A DNA stretch of 64,000 bases from Betaproteobacteria bacterium (GTDB lineage Bacteria; Pseudomonadota; Gammaproteobacteria; Burkholderiales; SG8-39): assembly GCA_016195915.1 (NCBI GenBank), contig JACPYS010000017.1:80282-144281 (forward strand), given 5' to 3'. Shown piece after piece: positions 34,383 to 42,916 of the stretch. The notes under the pieces are model-generated. The model saw only the letters and a list, made by a program, of their open reading frames with translations, did not search any database and was not told where the DNA came from. Each line of letters starts with the position of its first letter. Positions within the stretch are counted from its first letter, which is position 1. Made by a program: the position numbers and the translations under genes.

Positions 34383-36049
34383 ACGTGAGCGCTGTCCTGC
34401 GCGTCGCGCCGCTGGCACGACTGCCGCTCGCCATCGGCACGATCGCCTTTGCGTTTCTGGGTTTGTTTCTCCTGTATCCGCTGTGGGGCGTGCTGAGCGC
34501 CAGCATCCTCACGCCGGATGGCACGGCGTTCACCCTGGACAATTACGCCAAGGTCCTTTCGCGCAGCTTCTACCGCGCGAGCGTCGCCAACACGCTGACG
34601 ATCGGCCTGCTGGCGACGCTGACGACAACCCTCATCGCGGTGCCTCTGGCCTTCGCCATCGCGCGGCTCGAGATCCCCGGGAAGGTGCTGCTGATCGCAA
34701 TGGCGACCTTGCCGTTGGTGCTCCCGTCTTTCGTCGGCGCTTATGCTTTGGTGCTGTTGCTCGGCCGCTCGGGCATCGTGACGCAGTTCCTCAATGCGTG
34801 GGGGATCCCGTTCGGCTCGATCTACGGCACGCTCGGCATCGTCACGGTCTACACTTTGACGCTCTTTCCCTACGTGCTGCTGCCGACCGTCACCGGCCTC
34901 AAGGCGGTCGACGTCTCGGTCGAAGAGGCCGCGCAGAATCTGGGCTCCTCGCCCGCGCGCACCTTCCGCACGATCACGCTGCCGATCGTGATCCCCTCGG
35001 TGCTCTCCGGCGCGCTGCTGGTGTTCATCGAGACGCTCGAGAACTTCGGCGTTCCCGCCGTGTTAGCCGAGGACAAACCGATCCTCGCGGTCGAGGCCTA
35101 TAAGCTCTTCATCGGTGAGACCGCTACGAACCCGTCGGCTGCAGCGGTGCTTGGCGTCCTGCTCATCCTGTCGACCGTCACGGTGCTGATCATCCAGCGC
35201 CGCTACCTTGCGGGCCGCCGCTTTGCCACGGGAGCGCGGCTCGCCCCGCCCCTGACGCGGGTCGGCCTCGGCTGGCGCGTCGCGGCCACCGGTTACTGCT
35301 GGGCCATCGTGCTGCTGGCCCTGGTGCCGTTCTTTGCCATCGTCGTGCTGTCGTTCATGGAATTCCGCGGACCGGTGCTGCAATCGGCCTTCAGCCTGAG
35401 CAACTATGCAGAGCTGTTCGCCACCGCCGGTGGACCGCTCGCCAACACTTTGCTGTTCGCCACACTCGCCGCCTGCATCGCGGCCCTCATCGGCGTGCCT
35501 ATCGGATGGGTGCTGGCGCGCACGCGCTCGGGCTGGACAAGCCTGCTCGAGATCGTCGCCACCATGCCCTTTGCAGTGGCCGGAACCGTGCTCGCCATCG
35601 GGCTCGTGATTGCCTTCAACGCCGGCGCGCTGGTCCTGACCGGTGGCTGGCTGATCATGGTGCTCGCCTATTGCGTGCGCAAGCTGCCTTTCACCGTCCG
35701 TTCCTCGAGCGCGATCCTGCACCAGATCGATCCGGCGTTGGAGGAGGCTTCGATCAGTCTCGGGGTGTCGCCGCTGCGCACCTTCCTCGGCCTGATCGTG
35801 CCGCTGATGCTCGGCGGCATCGTCTCCGGCATGGTGCTGACATGGGTGACGGTCGCCTCCGAGCTTTCCTCGACGGTCGTGCTCTATTCCGGGCCGTGGC
35901 GCACGCTCACCATCGTGATGTTCCAGGCGCTCGAAGGTACTGGCGCCGGGATGGCGGTTGCCGCGGCGTCGGTGCTGATCGCGATCACGCTGATCCCTGT
36001 CGTTACGGCCTATCGGCTGCTGCGGCGTTACGAATTTTCGATGCTCTAG
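34379..36049 (+). CDS. Double-length ABC permease, FbpB type (1)
   Basis: A 556-residue membrane protein with about 12 helices and two copies of the binding-protein-dependent permease domain, as in FbpB/SfuB. Each half has an EAA loop: VDVSVEEAAQNLGSSPARTF and IDPALEEASISLGVSPLRTF. Both halves therefore come from one gene, so no second permease is needed. It overlaps the ATPase gene by 4 nt and ends the operon. The importer probably takes up ferric iron or an organic acid. Confidence 0.9.
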   Translation: MNVSAVLRVAPLARLPLAIGTIAFAFLGLFLLYPLWGVLSASILTPDGTAFTLDNYAKVLSRSFYRASVANTLTIGLLATLTTTLIAVPLAFAIARLEIPGKVLLIAMATLPLVLPSFVGAYALVLLLGRSGIVTQFLNAWGIPFGSIYGTLGIVTVYTLTLFPYVLLPTVTGLKAVDVSVEEAAQNLGSSPARTFRTITLPIVIPSVLSGALLVFIETLENFGVPAVLAEDKPILAVEAYKLFIGETATNPSAAAVLGVLLILSTVTVLIIQRRYLAGRRFATGARLAPPLTRVGLGWRVAATGYCWAIVLLALVPFFAIVVLSFMEFRGPVLQSAFSLSNYAELFATAGGPLANTLLFATLAACIAALIGVPIGWVLARTRSGWTSLLEIVATMPFAVAGTVLAIGLVIAFNAGALVLTGGWLIMVLAYCVRKLPFTVRSSSAILHQIDPALEEASISLGVSPLRTFLGLIVPLMLGGIVSGMVLTWVTVASELSSTVVLYSGPWRTLTIVMFQALEGTGAGMAVAAASVLIAITLIPVVTAYRLLRRYEFSML

Positions 36050-36261
36050 GAAGAAGAGAAACGCCGCTTGAACGGCCGCGTTCATCTCGGCTTGCACTGG
36101 GAGGCGATCAAATCACGCACGTCAAAGGAGGGCGGGCGCCTCTACAGCTTCCGGATACGAGTAGCCGCTGGTTTTGGTCGCGTGTAGAGCGTGTTGCGAA
36201 GTTGCTTTGCTTGCGACTCGCTTTTCCCGCCATGTCTCGCGCCTCTTCCGCGGATTCCGCA

Positions 36262-36290
36262 TGGACGGTGAGGGCGAAGCAGGCTATATT
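36262..36290 (+). promoter_or_regulatory. Candidate sigma-70 promoter of the DUF1828-like gene pair
   Basis: TGGACG (36262-36267), a 17-nt spacer and TATATT (36285-36290) precede the ATG at 36375 by about 80 nt. The remainder of the 325-nt gap 36050-36374 holds two direct GGGGTGCC repeats (about 36331-36351) followed by a T-rich stretch, and no gene I can support. Confidence 0.35.
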
Positions 36291-36374
36291 CGGCAAACTA
36301 CTTTCCCAGCGGTTTCGACCCTGGACGCAGGGGTGCCCTTGGGGTGCCTTTTGTTTTTTCCGGCGGTGAAATGA

Positions 36375-36851
36375 ATGGAGCGCAAGGCACTTCGCCAGAT
36401 CAAACAGACTGCGGGCCGGCGTTTGCCGGTCGTCGAGTTTATTCCCGCGCGCCGTGCGAAACTGCCGAAGCCGCTGGACAAGCTGAGTGGCGGCAATCTG
36501 CGCGCGACGCCGCTTTACGAGGTGGGCGGCGACATCAGGGCCACATTTGTCTGGCGATCAGGCGACATTCTGGAGAAGCGTGCCCTGTTCGGGTTCTTGT
36601 TTCGCGAAACGGAGCGAGGAATCGAACCGTTGGCACGACTCGACTACCATCTGAGCCACAAGAATCTGCATGTAATGCTGCCGTGCGATGTGTCGATCGA
36701 TTTGACCAACCGCCATGTTGTCCAGGGGCGGGAACTCGCTCTGCATGCGGTTGAACTCGATCCCGACAACGAGACCGACCGAAGCCGCTTCGTGTCGGTC
36801 TTTTGCGAGCGTTTCAACATTAAACTCGGTGAGGAAGGGTTGCTGCCATGA
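36375..36851 (+). CDS. Hypothetical protein, first gene of a two-gene cassette
   Basis: A 158-residue soluble protein, beginning with a basic segment (RKALRQIKQTAGRRLPVVEF) and continuing with alternating strands (LFGFLFRETERGIEPLARLD, NLHVMLPCDVSIDLTNR). I do not recognise a family. Its stop overlaps the ATG of the DUF1828-like gene by 4 nt, so the two proteins are probably made together and may interact. It lies in a small patch of apparently acquired DNA between two transporter operons. Confidence 0.6.
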   Translation: MERKALRQIKQTAGRRLPVVEFIPARRAKLPKPLDKLSGGNLRATPLYEVGGDIRATFVWRSGDILEKRALFGFLFRETERGIEPLARLDYHLSHKNLHVMLPCDVSIDLTNRHVVQGRELALHAVELDPDNETDRSRFVSVFCERFNIKLGEEGLLP

Positions 36852-37603
36852 ACCTCGATGTGTGCAAGGACTTCCAGATCAAGGAGACGCAATCGGGACT
36901 GCTTCTCGTCACTCCTTTCGAGTACGAGGATCACGACAAGATCGTGGTGTTTGCGGAACGCCGCCCGGAGGGCCGTTGGCTTGTTCATGACAACGGTGAT
37001 GCTGCGTTACGCCTCATGTTCGATAGCGTGAGCCCGGACAGTGCCAGGATTCGAACGTGGCTCAGCGAGACCACCTTGGGGATCGAGTGGGACGACAAGA
37101 ACAACCAGCTGCAACGCATCGCGGCAAACGAAGACGAAATCGTTCGGTCGGCGCTGAAGGTCGCGCAGGCAGCCGCCCAAATGCAGGCGATGGTCTCGCA
37201 CCGTGTTTCGCGAGAGGAATCCACCTTCAAAGAGGAGGTGTTGAAGCTGCTGAAGGAGGTGTCGGAGGAAACCGGGGTCGAGGCGAAGTTTGACGTGCCG
37301 GTCGATCAGAAGCGACTATTCAATTCCGATTGCCTGTTTCTCGTCCCGGATTACCCGCTGTCGATCTTTGTCGCAACATCGACCGAGCGATTGCTTGAGG
37401 CCGAGCTGGCGTGGTCGGAACTCCGGCGCGCGGGGGACCCGACGCGCGTGTTTGCGGTCGTCGAGGACGCGAAACAGGTCGGCTTGAAGCAAGTCGAGCG
37501 CGCCGACTATTTCACCGACAAGACCTATCGGTATCGGGACTGGGAAGAGATCTTTCGCGACGCCGTGAAACGCAGCGTCAAACCCGAAGCTGCGACTCAC
37601 TGA
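36848..37603 (+). CDS. DUF1828/DUF1829-like protein
   Basis: A 251-residue protein. The N-terminal half has the pattern of DUF1828: LLLVTPFEYEDHDKIVVFAE, then GRWLVHDNGDAALRLMFDS. A helical linker (residues about 95-145) leads to a C-terminal half that resembles DUF1829, with NSDCLFLVPDYPLSIFVATS and FAVVEDAKQVGL. Proteins of this kind occur sporadically on mobile elements and near toxin-antitoxin genes; no biochemical function is established that I know of. Translation is coupled to the upstream hypothetical gene. Confidence 0.6.
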   Translation: MNLDVCKDFQIKETQSGLLLVTPFEYEDHDKIVVFAERRPEGRWLVHDNGDAALRLMFDSVSPDSARIRTWLSETTLGIEWDDKNNQLQRIAANEDEIVRSALKVAQAAAQMQAMVSHRVSREESTFKEEVLKLLKEVSEETGVEAKFDVPVDQKRLFNSDCLFLVPDYPLSIFVATSTERLLEAELAWSELRRAGDPTRVFAVVEDAKQVGLKQVERADYFTDKTYRYRDWEEIFRDAVKRSVKPEAATH

Positions 37604-37612
37604 GAATTCGCG

Positions 37613-37846
37613 TCACCGCTGTTTCACTTTGAATCCGTATTCAACGCCGGCAAATTCGGCGGGCAATATCTTGGCCAATTGGTCGGTTACTCGCTTGCGC
37701 ATCTCTACGGCCGTTTCGAGTAGCGGCACGAGCTCGTCGCGAGCGACATTGTCCGGACTGCGATGCGGGTGCAGAAGCTTCAGCAAGCCCGCCGCGGTTT
37801 TCTTGATCGCGTCCTGATTGCGACCCGTCATGTTGCCCATGTCCAC
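37613..37846 (-). pseudogene. Possible C-terminal remnant of a BrxL-type (BREX Lon-like) protein
   Basis: The 77-residue frame, and about three codons before its GTG, reads HAWVDMGNMTGRNQDAIKK, TAAGLLKLLHPH, RDELVPLLETAVEMRKRVTD. This resembles the C-terminus of Lon-like BREX proteins as I remember it (AIKKTASGLLKLL...RRRV.EQL). The protease and AAA domains are absent. It may be debris of a BREX phage-defence locus; the assignment rests on memory of the family, so confidence is low. Confidence 0.35.
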
Positions 37847-38121
37847 CCATGCGTGAATGCCAGACGGTCTGGTTTGCCCTTGGCACGTTCGAGGAAGCCT
37901 AGCTTCTTGAGATTAATCTTCAGACGCTTCCGAGTTCTTTCAGGTGGGGGCTCGCGCAGAAAGTCAGTGAGGAATTTATCAAAGTAAGTGACGGGAATGA
38001 TAATTCCGTTTTCCAAGGGAAACAGTGCTTCGGTAACACACGCTCCCATTATTGGTTCCCGCTCCAGGAAACACCAGCGCAACAGGTCGGTTAGTATGGC
38101 CTCGTCCCGATAGGCTACCAT
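37828..38121 (-). CDS. Hypothetical 97-residue protein or fragment (possible BrxA-like winged helix)
   Basis: The frame encodes DEAILTDLLRWCFLEREPI, a central LFPLENGIIIPVTYFDKFLT and a basic helical end ERTRKRLKINLKKLGFLERA. The last part looks like a winged-helix DNA-binding segment and is loosely similar to the C-terminal half of BrxA/DUF1819 proteins. It overlaps the BrxL-like remnant by 19 nt in another frame, so the two may be collapsed pieces of one defence locus. Real coding status uncertain. Confidence 0.4.
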   Translation of the reverse strand: MVAYRDEAILTDLLRWCFLEREPIMGACVTEALFPLENGIIIPVTYFDKFLTDFLREPPPERTRKRLKINLKKLGFLERAKGKPDRLAFTHGWTWAT

Positions 38122-38191
38122 CGGGTGTAGGATTTAACATCTGCACAACGCGTCCGCGGCCGATGCGCCGCGCTCTTCCCGAGGACTCTTG

Positions 38192-38989
38192 ATGACGATC
38201 TCCAAGACGGAAAAAATGATCGCGGAAAAGGATGGCGCGATCGGCTGGATCACGTTCAATAATCCCGCGCGACGCAACGCCGTGTCCATGGCCATGTGGG
38301 AAGCGTTGTCGGACATCGTGCACGATTACGGCAGGGACGACTCGATCCGCGTGATCGTATTGAAGGGTGCGGGAGACAAGGCGTTCGTCTCCGGCGCCGA
38401 CATCTCGGAGTTTGAGGAAAAGCGCTCCTCGCCGGAAACCACCCGGATCTACAACCAGGCGTCGGGAAAGGCGACCACTGACCTGCAGCACACCGGCAAA
38501 CCCACGATCGCGATGATCCGCGGCTTTTGCATCGGCGGCGGCGTCTCGGTGGCCTTGTCCTGCGACATGCGCATCGCCGCGCAGAGCGCGAAATTCGGCG
38601 TGCCGGCGGCAAAGCTCGGGCTGGGTTATGAAGCCGAGGGCGTGCGCAAGCTGGTGGACGTGGTAGGTCCGTCTTTCGCCAAGGAAATCTTCTACACCGC
38701 CCGGCAGTTCACGGCCCAGGAGGCGGTCACGATGGGACTGGTGAATCGGATGCTGCCCGACGGCGAGCTTGAAGCGTATGTACGCGACTATGCCGCGAGC
38801 ATCGCGGCCAACGCACCCCTCACCGTCGCTTCAATCAAGACCATCGTGAACGAGCTGCTCAGAGACGAGTCCGCGCGCGACATGGCGTTGTGCGATCAGG
38901 TGGTCGAGCGCTGCTTCAACAGCGTGGATTACGTGGAAGGCCGCACGGCCTTCATGGAAAAGCGCAAGCCGGTGTTCAAAGGCCGCTGA
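38192..38989 (+). CDS. Enoyl-CoA hydratase/isomerase family protein
   Basis: A full-length (265 residues) crotonase-fold enzyme. Oxyanion-hole segments are AFVSGADISEFEEKRSSP and IRGFCIGGGVSVALSCDMRI; the KFGVPAAKLGLGYEAEGVRK segment holds the second active-site region, where a tyrosine-glutamate stretch replaces the usual PE-x-x-G-L pattern. ATG 38192 has GAGG upstream and is preferred over TTG 38189. It is followed after 40 nt by an ABC importer and a CoA-transferase gene on the same strand, suggesting uptake, CoA activation and hydration of one organic acid. Confidence 0.9.
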   Translation: MTISKTEKMIAEKDGAIGWITFNNPARRNAVSMAMWEALSDIVHDYGRDDSIRVIVLKGAGDKAFVSGADISEFEEKRSSPETTRIYNQASGKATTDLQHTGKPTIAMIRGFCIGGGVSVALSCDMRIAAQSAKFGVPAAKLGLGYEAEGVRKLVDVVGPSFAKEIFYTARQFTAQEAVTMGLVNRMLPDGELEAYVRDYAASIAANAPLTVASIKTIVNELLRDESARDMALCDQVVERCFNSVDYVEGRTAFMEKRKPVFKGR

Positions 38990-39029
38990 CGAGAAAGGCC
39001 GGGAAATATCAACTGATGGGGGAGGGCAC

Positions 39030-40079
39030 GTGAACCGATATGCGAATGGGTGTTGCGTGGCGCTGCTGGGCGCGGCACTGTCTCTTGCCGCCGCTTGCGC
39101 GTACGCCCAGATGCCCGCGTGGGAGAAGGAGTTGTACGAGGCGGCGAAGAAGGAGAAGCAGTTCACCGTCTACTCCGCCCATTACAACACGGAGGGGATG
39201 GCGAACCTGTGCGCGGCATTCGACAAGAAATACCCCGGCGTGAAGTGCAACTTCGTGCGCACGACGGCGCAGGTCGCCTTTCAGCGACTTCAACAGGACC
39301 TTCAGGCGAATACCGCGGTGGCCTCCGTGTTCAGCAGCACCGATGTGAGCCACTACCCGGATCTGAAGAAGCGCGGGCTGCTGCTGCAATACCGGCCGAA
39401 CAACCTTGGCAAAATGGTCGATTCGCTCAAGCAGTATAACGATGCCGAAAATTTCTACTGGGTGACGTCAGCCGCGCTGATGCTGATCACCTACAACAAC
39501 GCCCTGGTTGCCGAGAAGGACGCGCCGAAAAACTGGCCCGACCTGCTCGATCCCAGATGGAAAGGCAAGGTATCCATCGGCCACCCCGCGTTCAGCGGCT
39601 ACGTGGGAACCTGGGTGGTGTTGATGCGCAAGCTCTACGGCTGGCAGTACTTCGACAAACTGGAGAAGAACCAGCCGCAGATCGGGCGCTCGGTCAACGA
39701 CACCGTAACCATGCTGAACGCCAAGGAGCGGTGGGTGGCCGCCGGACCCGAGGGAACGACCCTGCAGAGCCGCGACAAGGGAAATCCGCTGAGCGTCGTC
39801 TACCCCACGGACGGCTCGCTGCTGATGGTATCGCCGAGCAGCGTTCAGAAGAACGCACCGGCGCCGAATGCCGGCAAGCTGTTCATCGAATTCCTGCTGG
39901 ATAAGGAAGCCGCCGAGGTCCAGGTGAGAGACCACGCGATGTCGGTGATCAAGGGCATCAAGCCCGCGCCGGGTGCCAAGCCGGTGGAGGAAATAAAGCT
40001 CGTCCGGCCCACGGAGGAAGAGATCACCAAAGGCATCCCGGAGGTGAAGGAGCAGTTCCGCAATACCTTCGGCGTCTGA
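39030..40079 (+). CDS. ABC transporter substrate-binding protein, iron/carboxylate type (2)
   Basis: A 349-residue periplasmic protein with signal peptide VALLGAALSLAAACAYAQ and the AfuA-like pattern FTVYSAHYNTEGMANLCAAF, NWPDLLDPRWKGKVSIGHPA, then FIEFLLDKEAAEVQ near the end. GTG start with GGGGGAGGG upstream. It begins the second double-permease importer. Neighbouring CoA-metabolism genes make an organic-acid ligand as likely as iron. Confidence 0.87.
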   Translation: MNRYANGCCVALLGAALSLAAACAYAQMPAWEKELYEAAKKEKQFTVYSAHYNTEGMANLCAAFDKKYPGVKCNFVRTTAQVAFQRLQQDLQANTAVASVFSSTDVSHYPDLKKRGLLLQYRPNNLGKMVDSLKQYNDAENFYWVTSAALMLITYNNALVAEKDAPKNWPDLLDPRWKGKVSIGHPAFSGYVGTWVVLMRKLYGWQYFDKLEKNQPQIGRSVNDTVTMLNAKERWVAAGPEGTTLQSRDKGNPLSVVYPTDGSLLMVSPSSVQKNAPAPNAGKLFIEFLLDKEAAEVQVRDHAMSVIKGIKPAPGAKPVEEIKLVRPTEEEITKGIPEVKEQFRNTFGV

Positions 40080-40082
40080 ACG

Positions 40083-41840
40083 GTGAACGCAGGCGCCACG
40101 CGGACCGAGCTTGCTTCATTGGCGGCCGCGCCATCTGCGTTTGGCCAATGGTGGCGGAACCTGGACAAGTCCGCCTGGGTATGGGTGCTGGCGATCGTCG
40201 TGCTGGTATTGCTGGTCGTGAATCCACTGCTGCGCCTGCTGATCGTGAGCTTTCAGCAGCCGGACACGGGGGCCTACACCCTGGCCAACTACGCCGCGGC
40301 CTACGGTCGCTCGCGCTACGTCGACGCGCTGGTGAATTCCCTCATCCTCGGTGTCTCGGCCGCGAGCCTCTGTCTGGTGTTCGGCCTGCCGCTTGCGTGG
40401 GCAGTATCGCGCACGGACATGCCCGGCAAGAATCTCGTGTGGATATCCATCCTGGGTACCTTCATCATTCCCCCTTATCTGGGCGCAGTCGGCTGGATTC
40501 TGTTGGCCGGGCCCAACGCGGGATGGCTGAACCGGCTGGTGGTGGAGTTGACGGGAATGGAAAAGGGGCCGTTCAACATCTACTCCATGACCGGACTGGT
40601 GCTGGTCACCGCCTGCTACAGTTTTCCCTACGTATTCGTGTTCACCAAATCCGCACTCGATCTGGTTTCCTCCGAAATGGAAGACGCGGCGAACATCCTG
40701 GGATCGGGCCAGCTGCGCACGACCTTGTCGATCACGCTGCCGCTCGTGCTGCCCGCCATCCTGGCGGCGTACATCCTGGTGTTCCTGGAAGCGATCGCAC
40801 TGTTCGGTTCGCCCGCATTGCTGGCACTGCCGGGGCGCTTTCACGTGGTCACCACCCAGTTGTGGCAATTCTTCGAGTATCCGCCCAAGGTCGGCGTGGC
40901 CGCGGCTTACTCGATGCCGCTCCTGTGCATTACCGTGTTCCTGTTCTGGCTGCAGCGTCGCGTCACCCGCCGCAAGGGTTACGTTTCGCTCACCGGCAAA
41001 GGCGGGGAACGACGGCCCATCGCATTGGGAGGCTGGAAGTGGGCCATGCTCGGCTATTGTCTCGCCGTCTGCACGCTGTCGTTTTTCATGCCGATGGTGG
41101 TGACCTGCCAGGCGGCCTTTGCCAAGGCCTGGGGGCGAGGCTTCTCGCTGGACAACCTGACGCTGGACAATCTGTATTTCACGCTGTTCGAAAACACCCT
41201 GACGCGCAACGCCACGCTCAATACGTTCACCTACGCGGGTTCCGCCGCCCTCATCGCCATCGCGCTGGCGTTGTGCGTGGCCTATATCGTGAACCGGCAG
41301 CTCGTCGGCAGGCACGCCGGCGACCTGCTCTCGTTCCTTACGATGGCGCCGTTCGTCATTCCGGGCATCGTGCTGGCCATCGGTTTCTACGCTGCCTATA
41401 CGCGTCCGCCGCTCGCGCTGTACGGATCCGCCTGGATCCTGATCCTGGCGTTTGCCACACGCTTCCTGCCGATCGCCTATGCGAACAGCAATGCCGCGAT
41501 CCGCAGCATCAACCCCGAGCTGGAGGATGCGGTGCGCATCCTGGGCGGGACGCGCTTCACCGCCATCCGGCGAGTGGTGGCGCCGTTGCTCAATCGCAGC
41601 CTGGCCGGTGCTTTCATCCTGGTATTCATCCCCGGCACGCGGGAACTGAGCTCCGCCATCTTCCTGTCTTCGATCAATACCCAGGTGCTCTCGGTGCTGC
41701 TGTTCGACAAAAGCGACGAGGGCAACTTCGAGATGCTCGCCGCGATCGGGCTGATCATGGTGTTCATTACCGTCGTCTTCATCCTGATCGGCTTTCGCCT
41801 GATGGGCCGCGACTTCATGCTGCGTAGGACCGCCGCATGA
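40083..41840 (+). CDS. Double-length ABC permease, FbpB type (2)
   Basis: A 585-residue membrane protein with two permease domains and about 12 helices. The EAA loops are VSSEMEDAANILGSGQLRTT and INPELEDAVRILGGTRFTAI. It begins with GTG 3 nt after the binding-protein stop and overlaps the ATPase ATG by 4 nt. Similar in layout to the permease at 34379-36049 but clearly diverged, so not a recent duplication. Confidence 0.9.
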   Translation: MNAGATRTELASLAAAPSAFGQWWRNLDKSAWVWVLAIVVLVLLVVNPLLRLLIVSFQQPDTGAYTLANYAAAYGRSRYVDALVNSLILGVSAASLCLVFGLPLAWAVSRTDMPGKNLVWISILGTFIIPPYLGAVGWILLAGPNAGWLNRLVVELTGMEKGPFNIYSMTGLVLVTACYSFPYVFVFTKSALDLVSSEMEDAANILGSGQLRTTLSITLPLVLPAILAAYILVFLEAIALFGSPALLALPGRFHVVTTQLWQFFEYPPKVGVAAAYSMPLLCITVFLFWLQRRVTRRKGYVSLTGKGGERRPIALGGWKWAMLGYCLAVCTLSFFMPMVVTCQAAFAKAWGRGFSLDNLTLDNLYFTLFENTLTRNATLNTFTYAGSAALIAIALALCVAYIVNRQLVGRHAGDLLSFLTMAPFVIPGIVLAIGFYAAYTRPPLALYGSAWILILAFATRFLPIAYANSNAAIRSINPELEDAVRILGGTRFTAIRRVVAPLLNRSLAGAFILVFIPGTRELSSAIFLSSINTQVLSVLLFDKSDEGNFEMLAAIGLIMVFITVVFILIGFRLMGRDFMLRRTAA

Positions 41841-42907
41841 GCAAGCTGGTGCTGCGCAACGTATCGCGCACCTTCGGCAGTTTCAGCGCCGTAGAGGATT
41901 TCAATCTCGCGCTCGAGGAAGGTGAACTGGTCTCCCTGCTTGGGCCTTCGGGCTGCGGCAAGACGACGACGCTGCGCATGATCGCGGGATTCATGGCGCC
42001 CACGGCGGGCACCATCGAGCTCGATGGCGAGGTGATTTCCTCGCCGGGCTCCAGCCTGCCGCCGGAGAAGCGGCAGATGTCGATGATCTTCCAGAGCTAC
42101 GCCATCTGGCCCAACATGACGGTGGCGGAGAACGTGGGCTTCGGCCTGACGGTGCGCAAGTTGAAGGGCGACGAGGTCCGCAGCCGCGTGGACGAGATCC
42201 TGGAGGTGGTCCAACTGGGCGCCTTGCGGGATCGATACCCTGCGGAACTGAGCGGCGGGCAACAGCAGCGCGTGGCCCTGGCGCGCTCCATCGTGGTCAA
42301 ACCCTCGGTGCTGCTGCTCGACGAACCGCTCTCGAACCTGGATGCGAACCTGCGCGAGGAAATGCGCTTCGAGATCCGCCGCCTGCACGACGAGTTCAGG
42401 ATCACCACGGTGTACGTGACCCACGATCAGGCCGAGGCGATGGTGACTTCGGACCGCATCGCCGTGATGAACCGGGGCCGCGTGGAACAGGTCGACGCGC
42501 CTTATGCGCTGTACGGCCGGCCGAAGACCCGGTTCGTGGCCGGGTTCATCGGACGCACCAATTTCATCGAAGGCAAAGCGAACGGCGATGAAGTGCACTT
42601 CGGCGGCTTTTCGGTATCCCGGCAGTCATTGCACTCCGAAGGCGCTCTGCCGCAGGACGTGCTGGTTTCGATCCGCCCGCAGAGCATTCACATGTTCAAG
42701 CAGGACCCCGGCGCGGGCAGCGGCCGCCGCTGCGTTCAGGCGAGCGTGCAGCGCCGCGCCTATGTCGGGGAATACTGGGACTATCACGTGACCCTGCCCG
42801 GGACGGCGCAGCCGCTGCGGGTTACTGCGCGGCCGCAGGAGGTCTTTCAGGTGAACGAGCCGGTGTGGATCGAAATCGATACCACTCAGCTGACCGTGAT
42901 CGCATAG
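41837..42907 (+). CDS. ABC transporter ATPase, FbpC/PotA type (2)
   Basis: A 356-residue ATPase: Walker A GPSGCGKTT, Q-loop MIFQSYAIWPNMTV, signature LSGGQQQRVALARSI, Walker B VLLLDEPLSNLDA, H-loop TVYVTHDQAEAM, and a C-terminal TOBE-type domain. It energises the second importer and overlaps the permease by 4 nt. The CoA-transferase gene follows after 9 nt with GGAG upstream. Confidence 0.9.
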   Translation: MSKLVLRNVSRTFGSFSAVEDFNLALEEGELVSLLGPSGCGKTTTLRMIAGFMAPTAGTIELDGEVISSPGSSLPPEKRQMSMIFQSYAIWPNMTVAENVGFGLTVRKLKGDEVRSRVDEILEVVQLGALRDRYPAELSGGQQQRVALARSIVVKPSVLLLDEPLSNLDANLREEMRFEIRRLHDEFRITTVYVTHDQAEAMVTSDRIAVMNRGRVEQVDAPYALYGRPKTRFVAGFIGRTNFIEGKANGDEVHFGGFSVSRQSLHSEGALPQDVLVSIRPQSIHMFKQDPGAGSGRRCVQASVQRRAYVGEYWDYHVTLPGTAQPLRVTARPQEVFQVNEPVWIEIDTTQLTVIA

Positions 42908-42916
42908 GAGAACAGG

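Noticed and set aside
36331..36351. Direct GGGGTGCC repeats as an attachment site
   Set aside because: No integrase, tRNA end or matching copy on the other side of the DUF1828-like patch was found.
40116..41315. 399-residue minus-strand frame
   Set aside because: It is antisense to the second permease and has the Gln/His/Arg-rich composition typical of a shadow frame.
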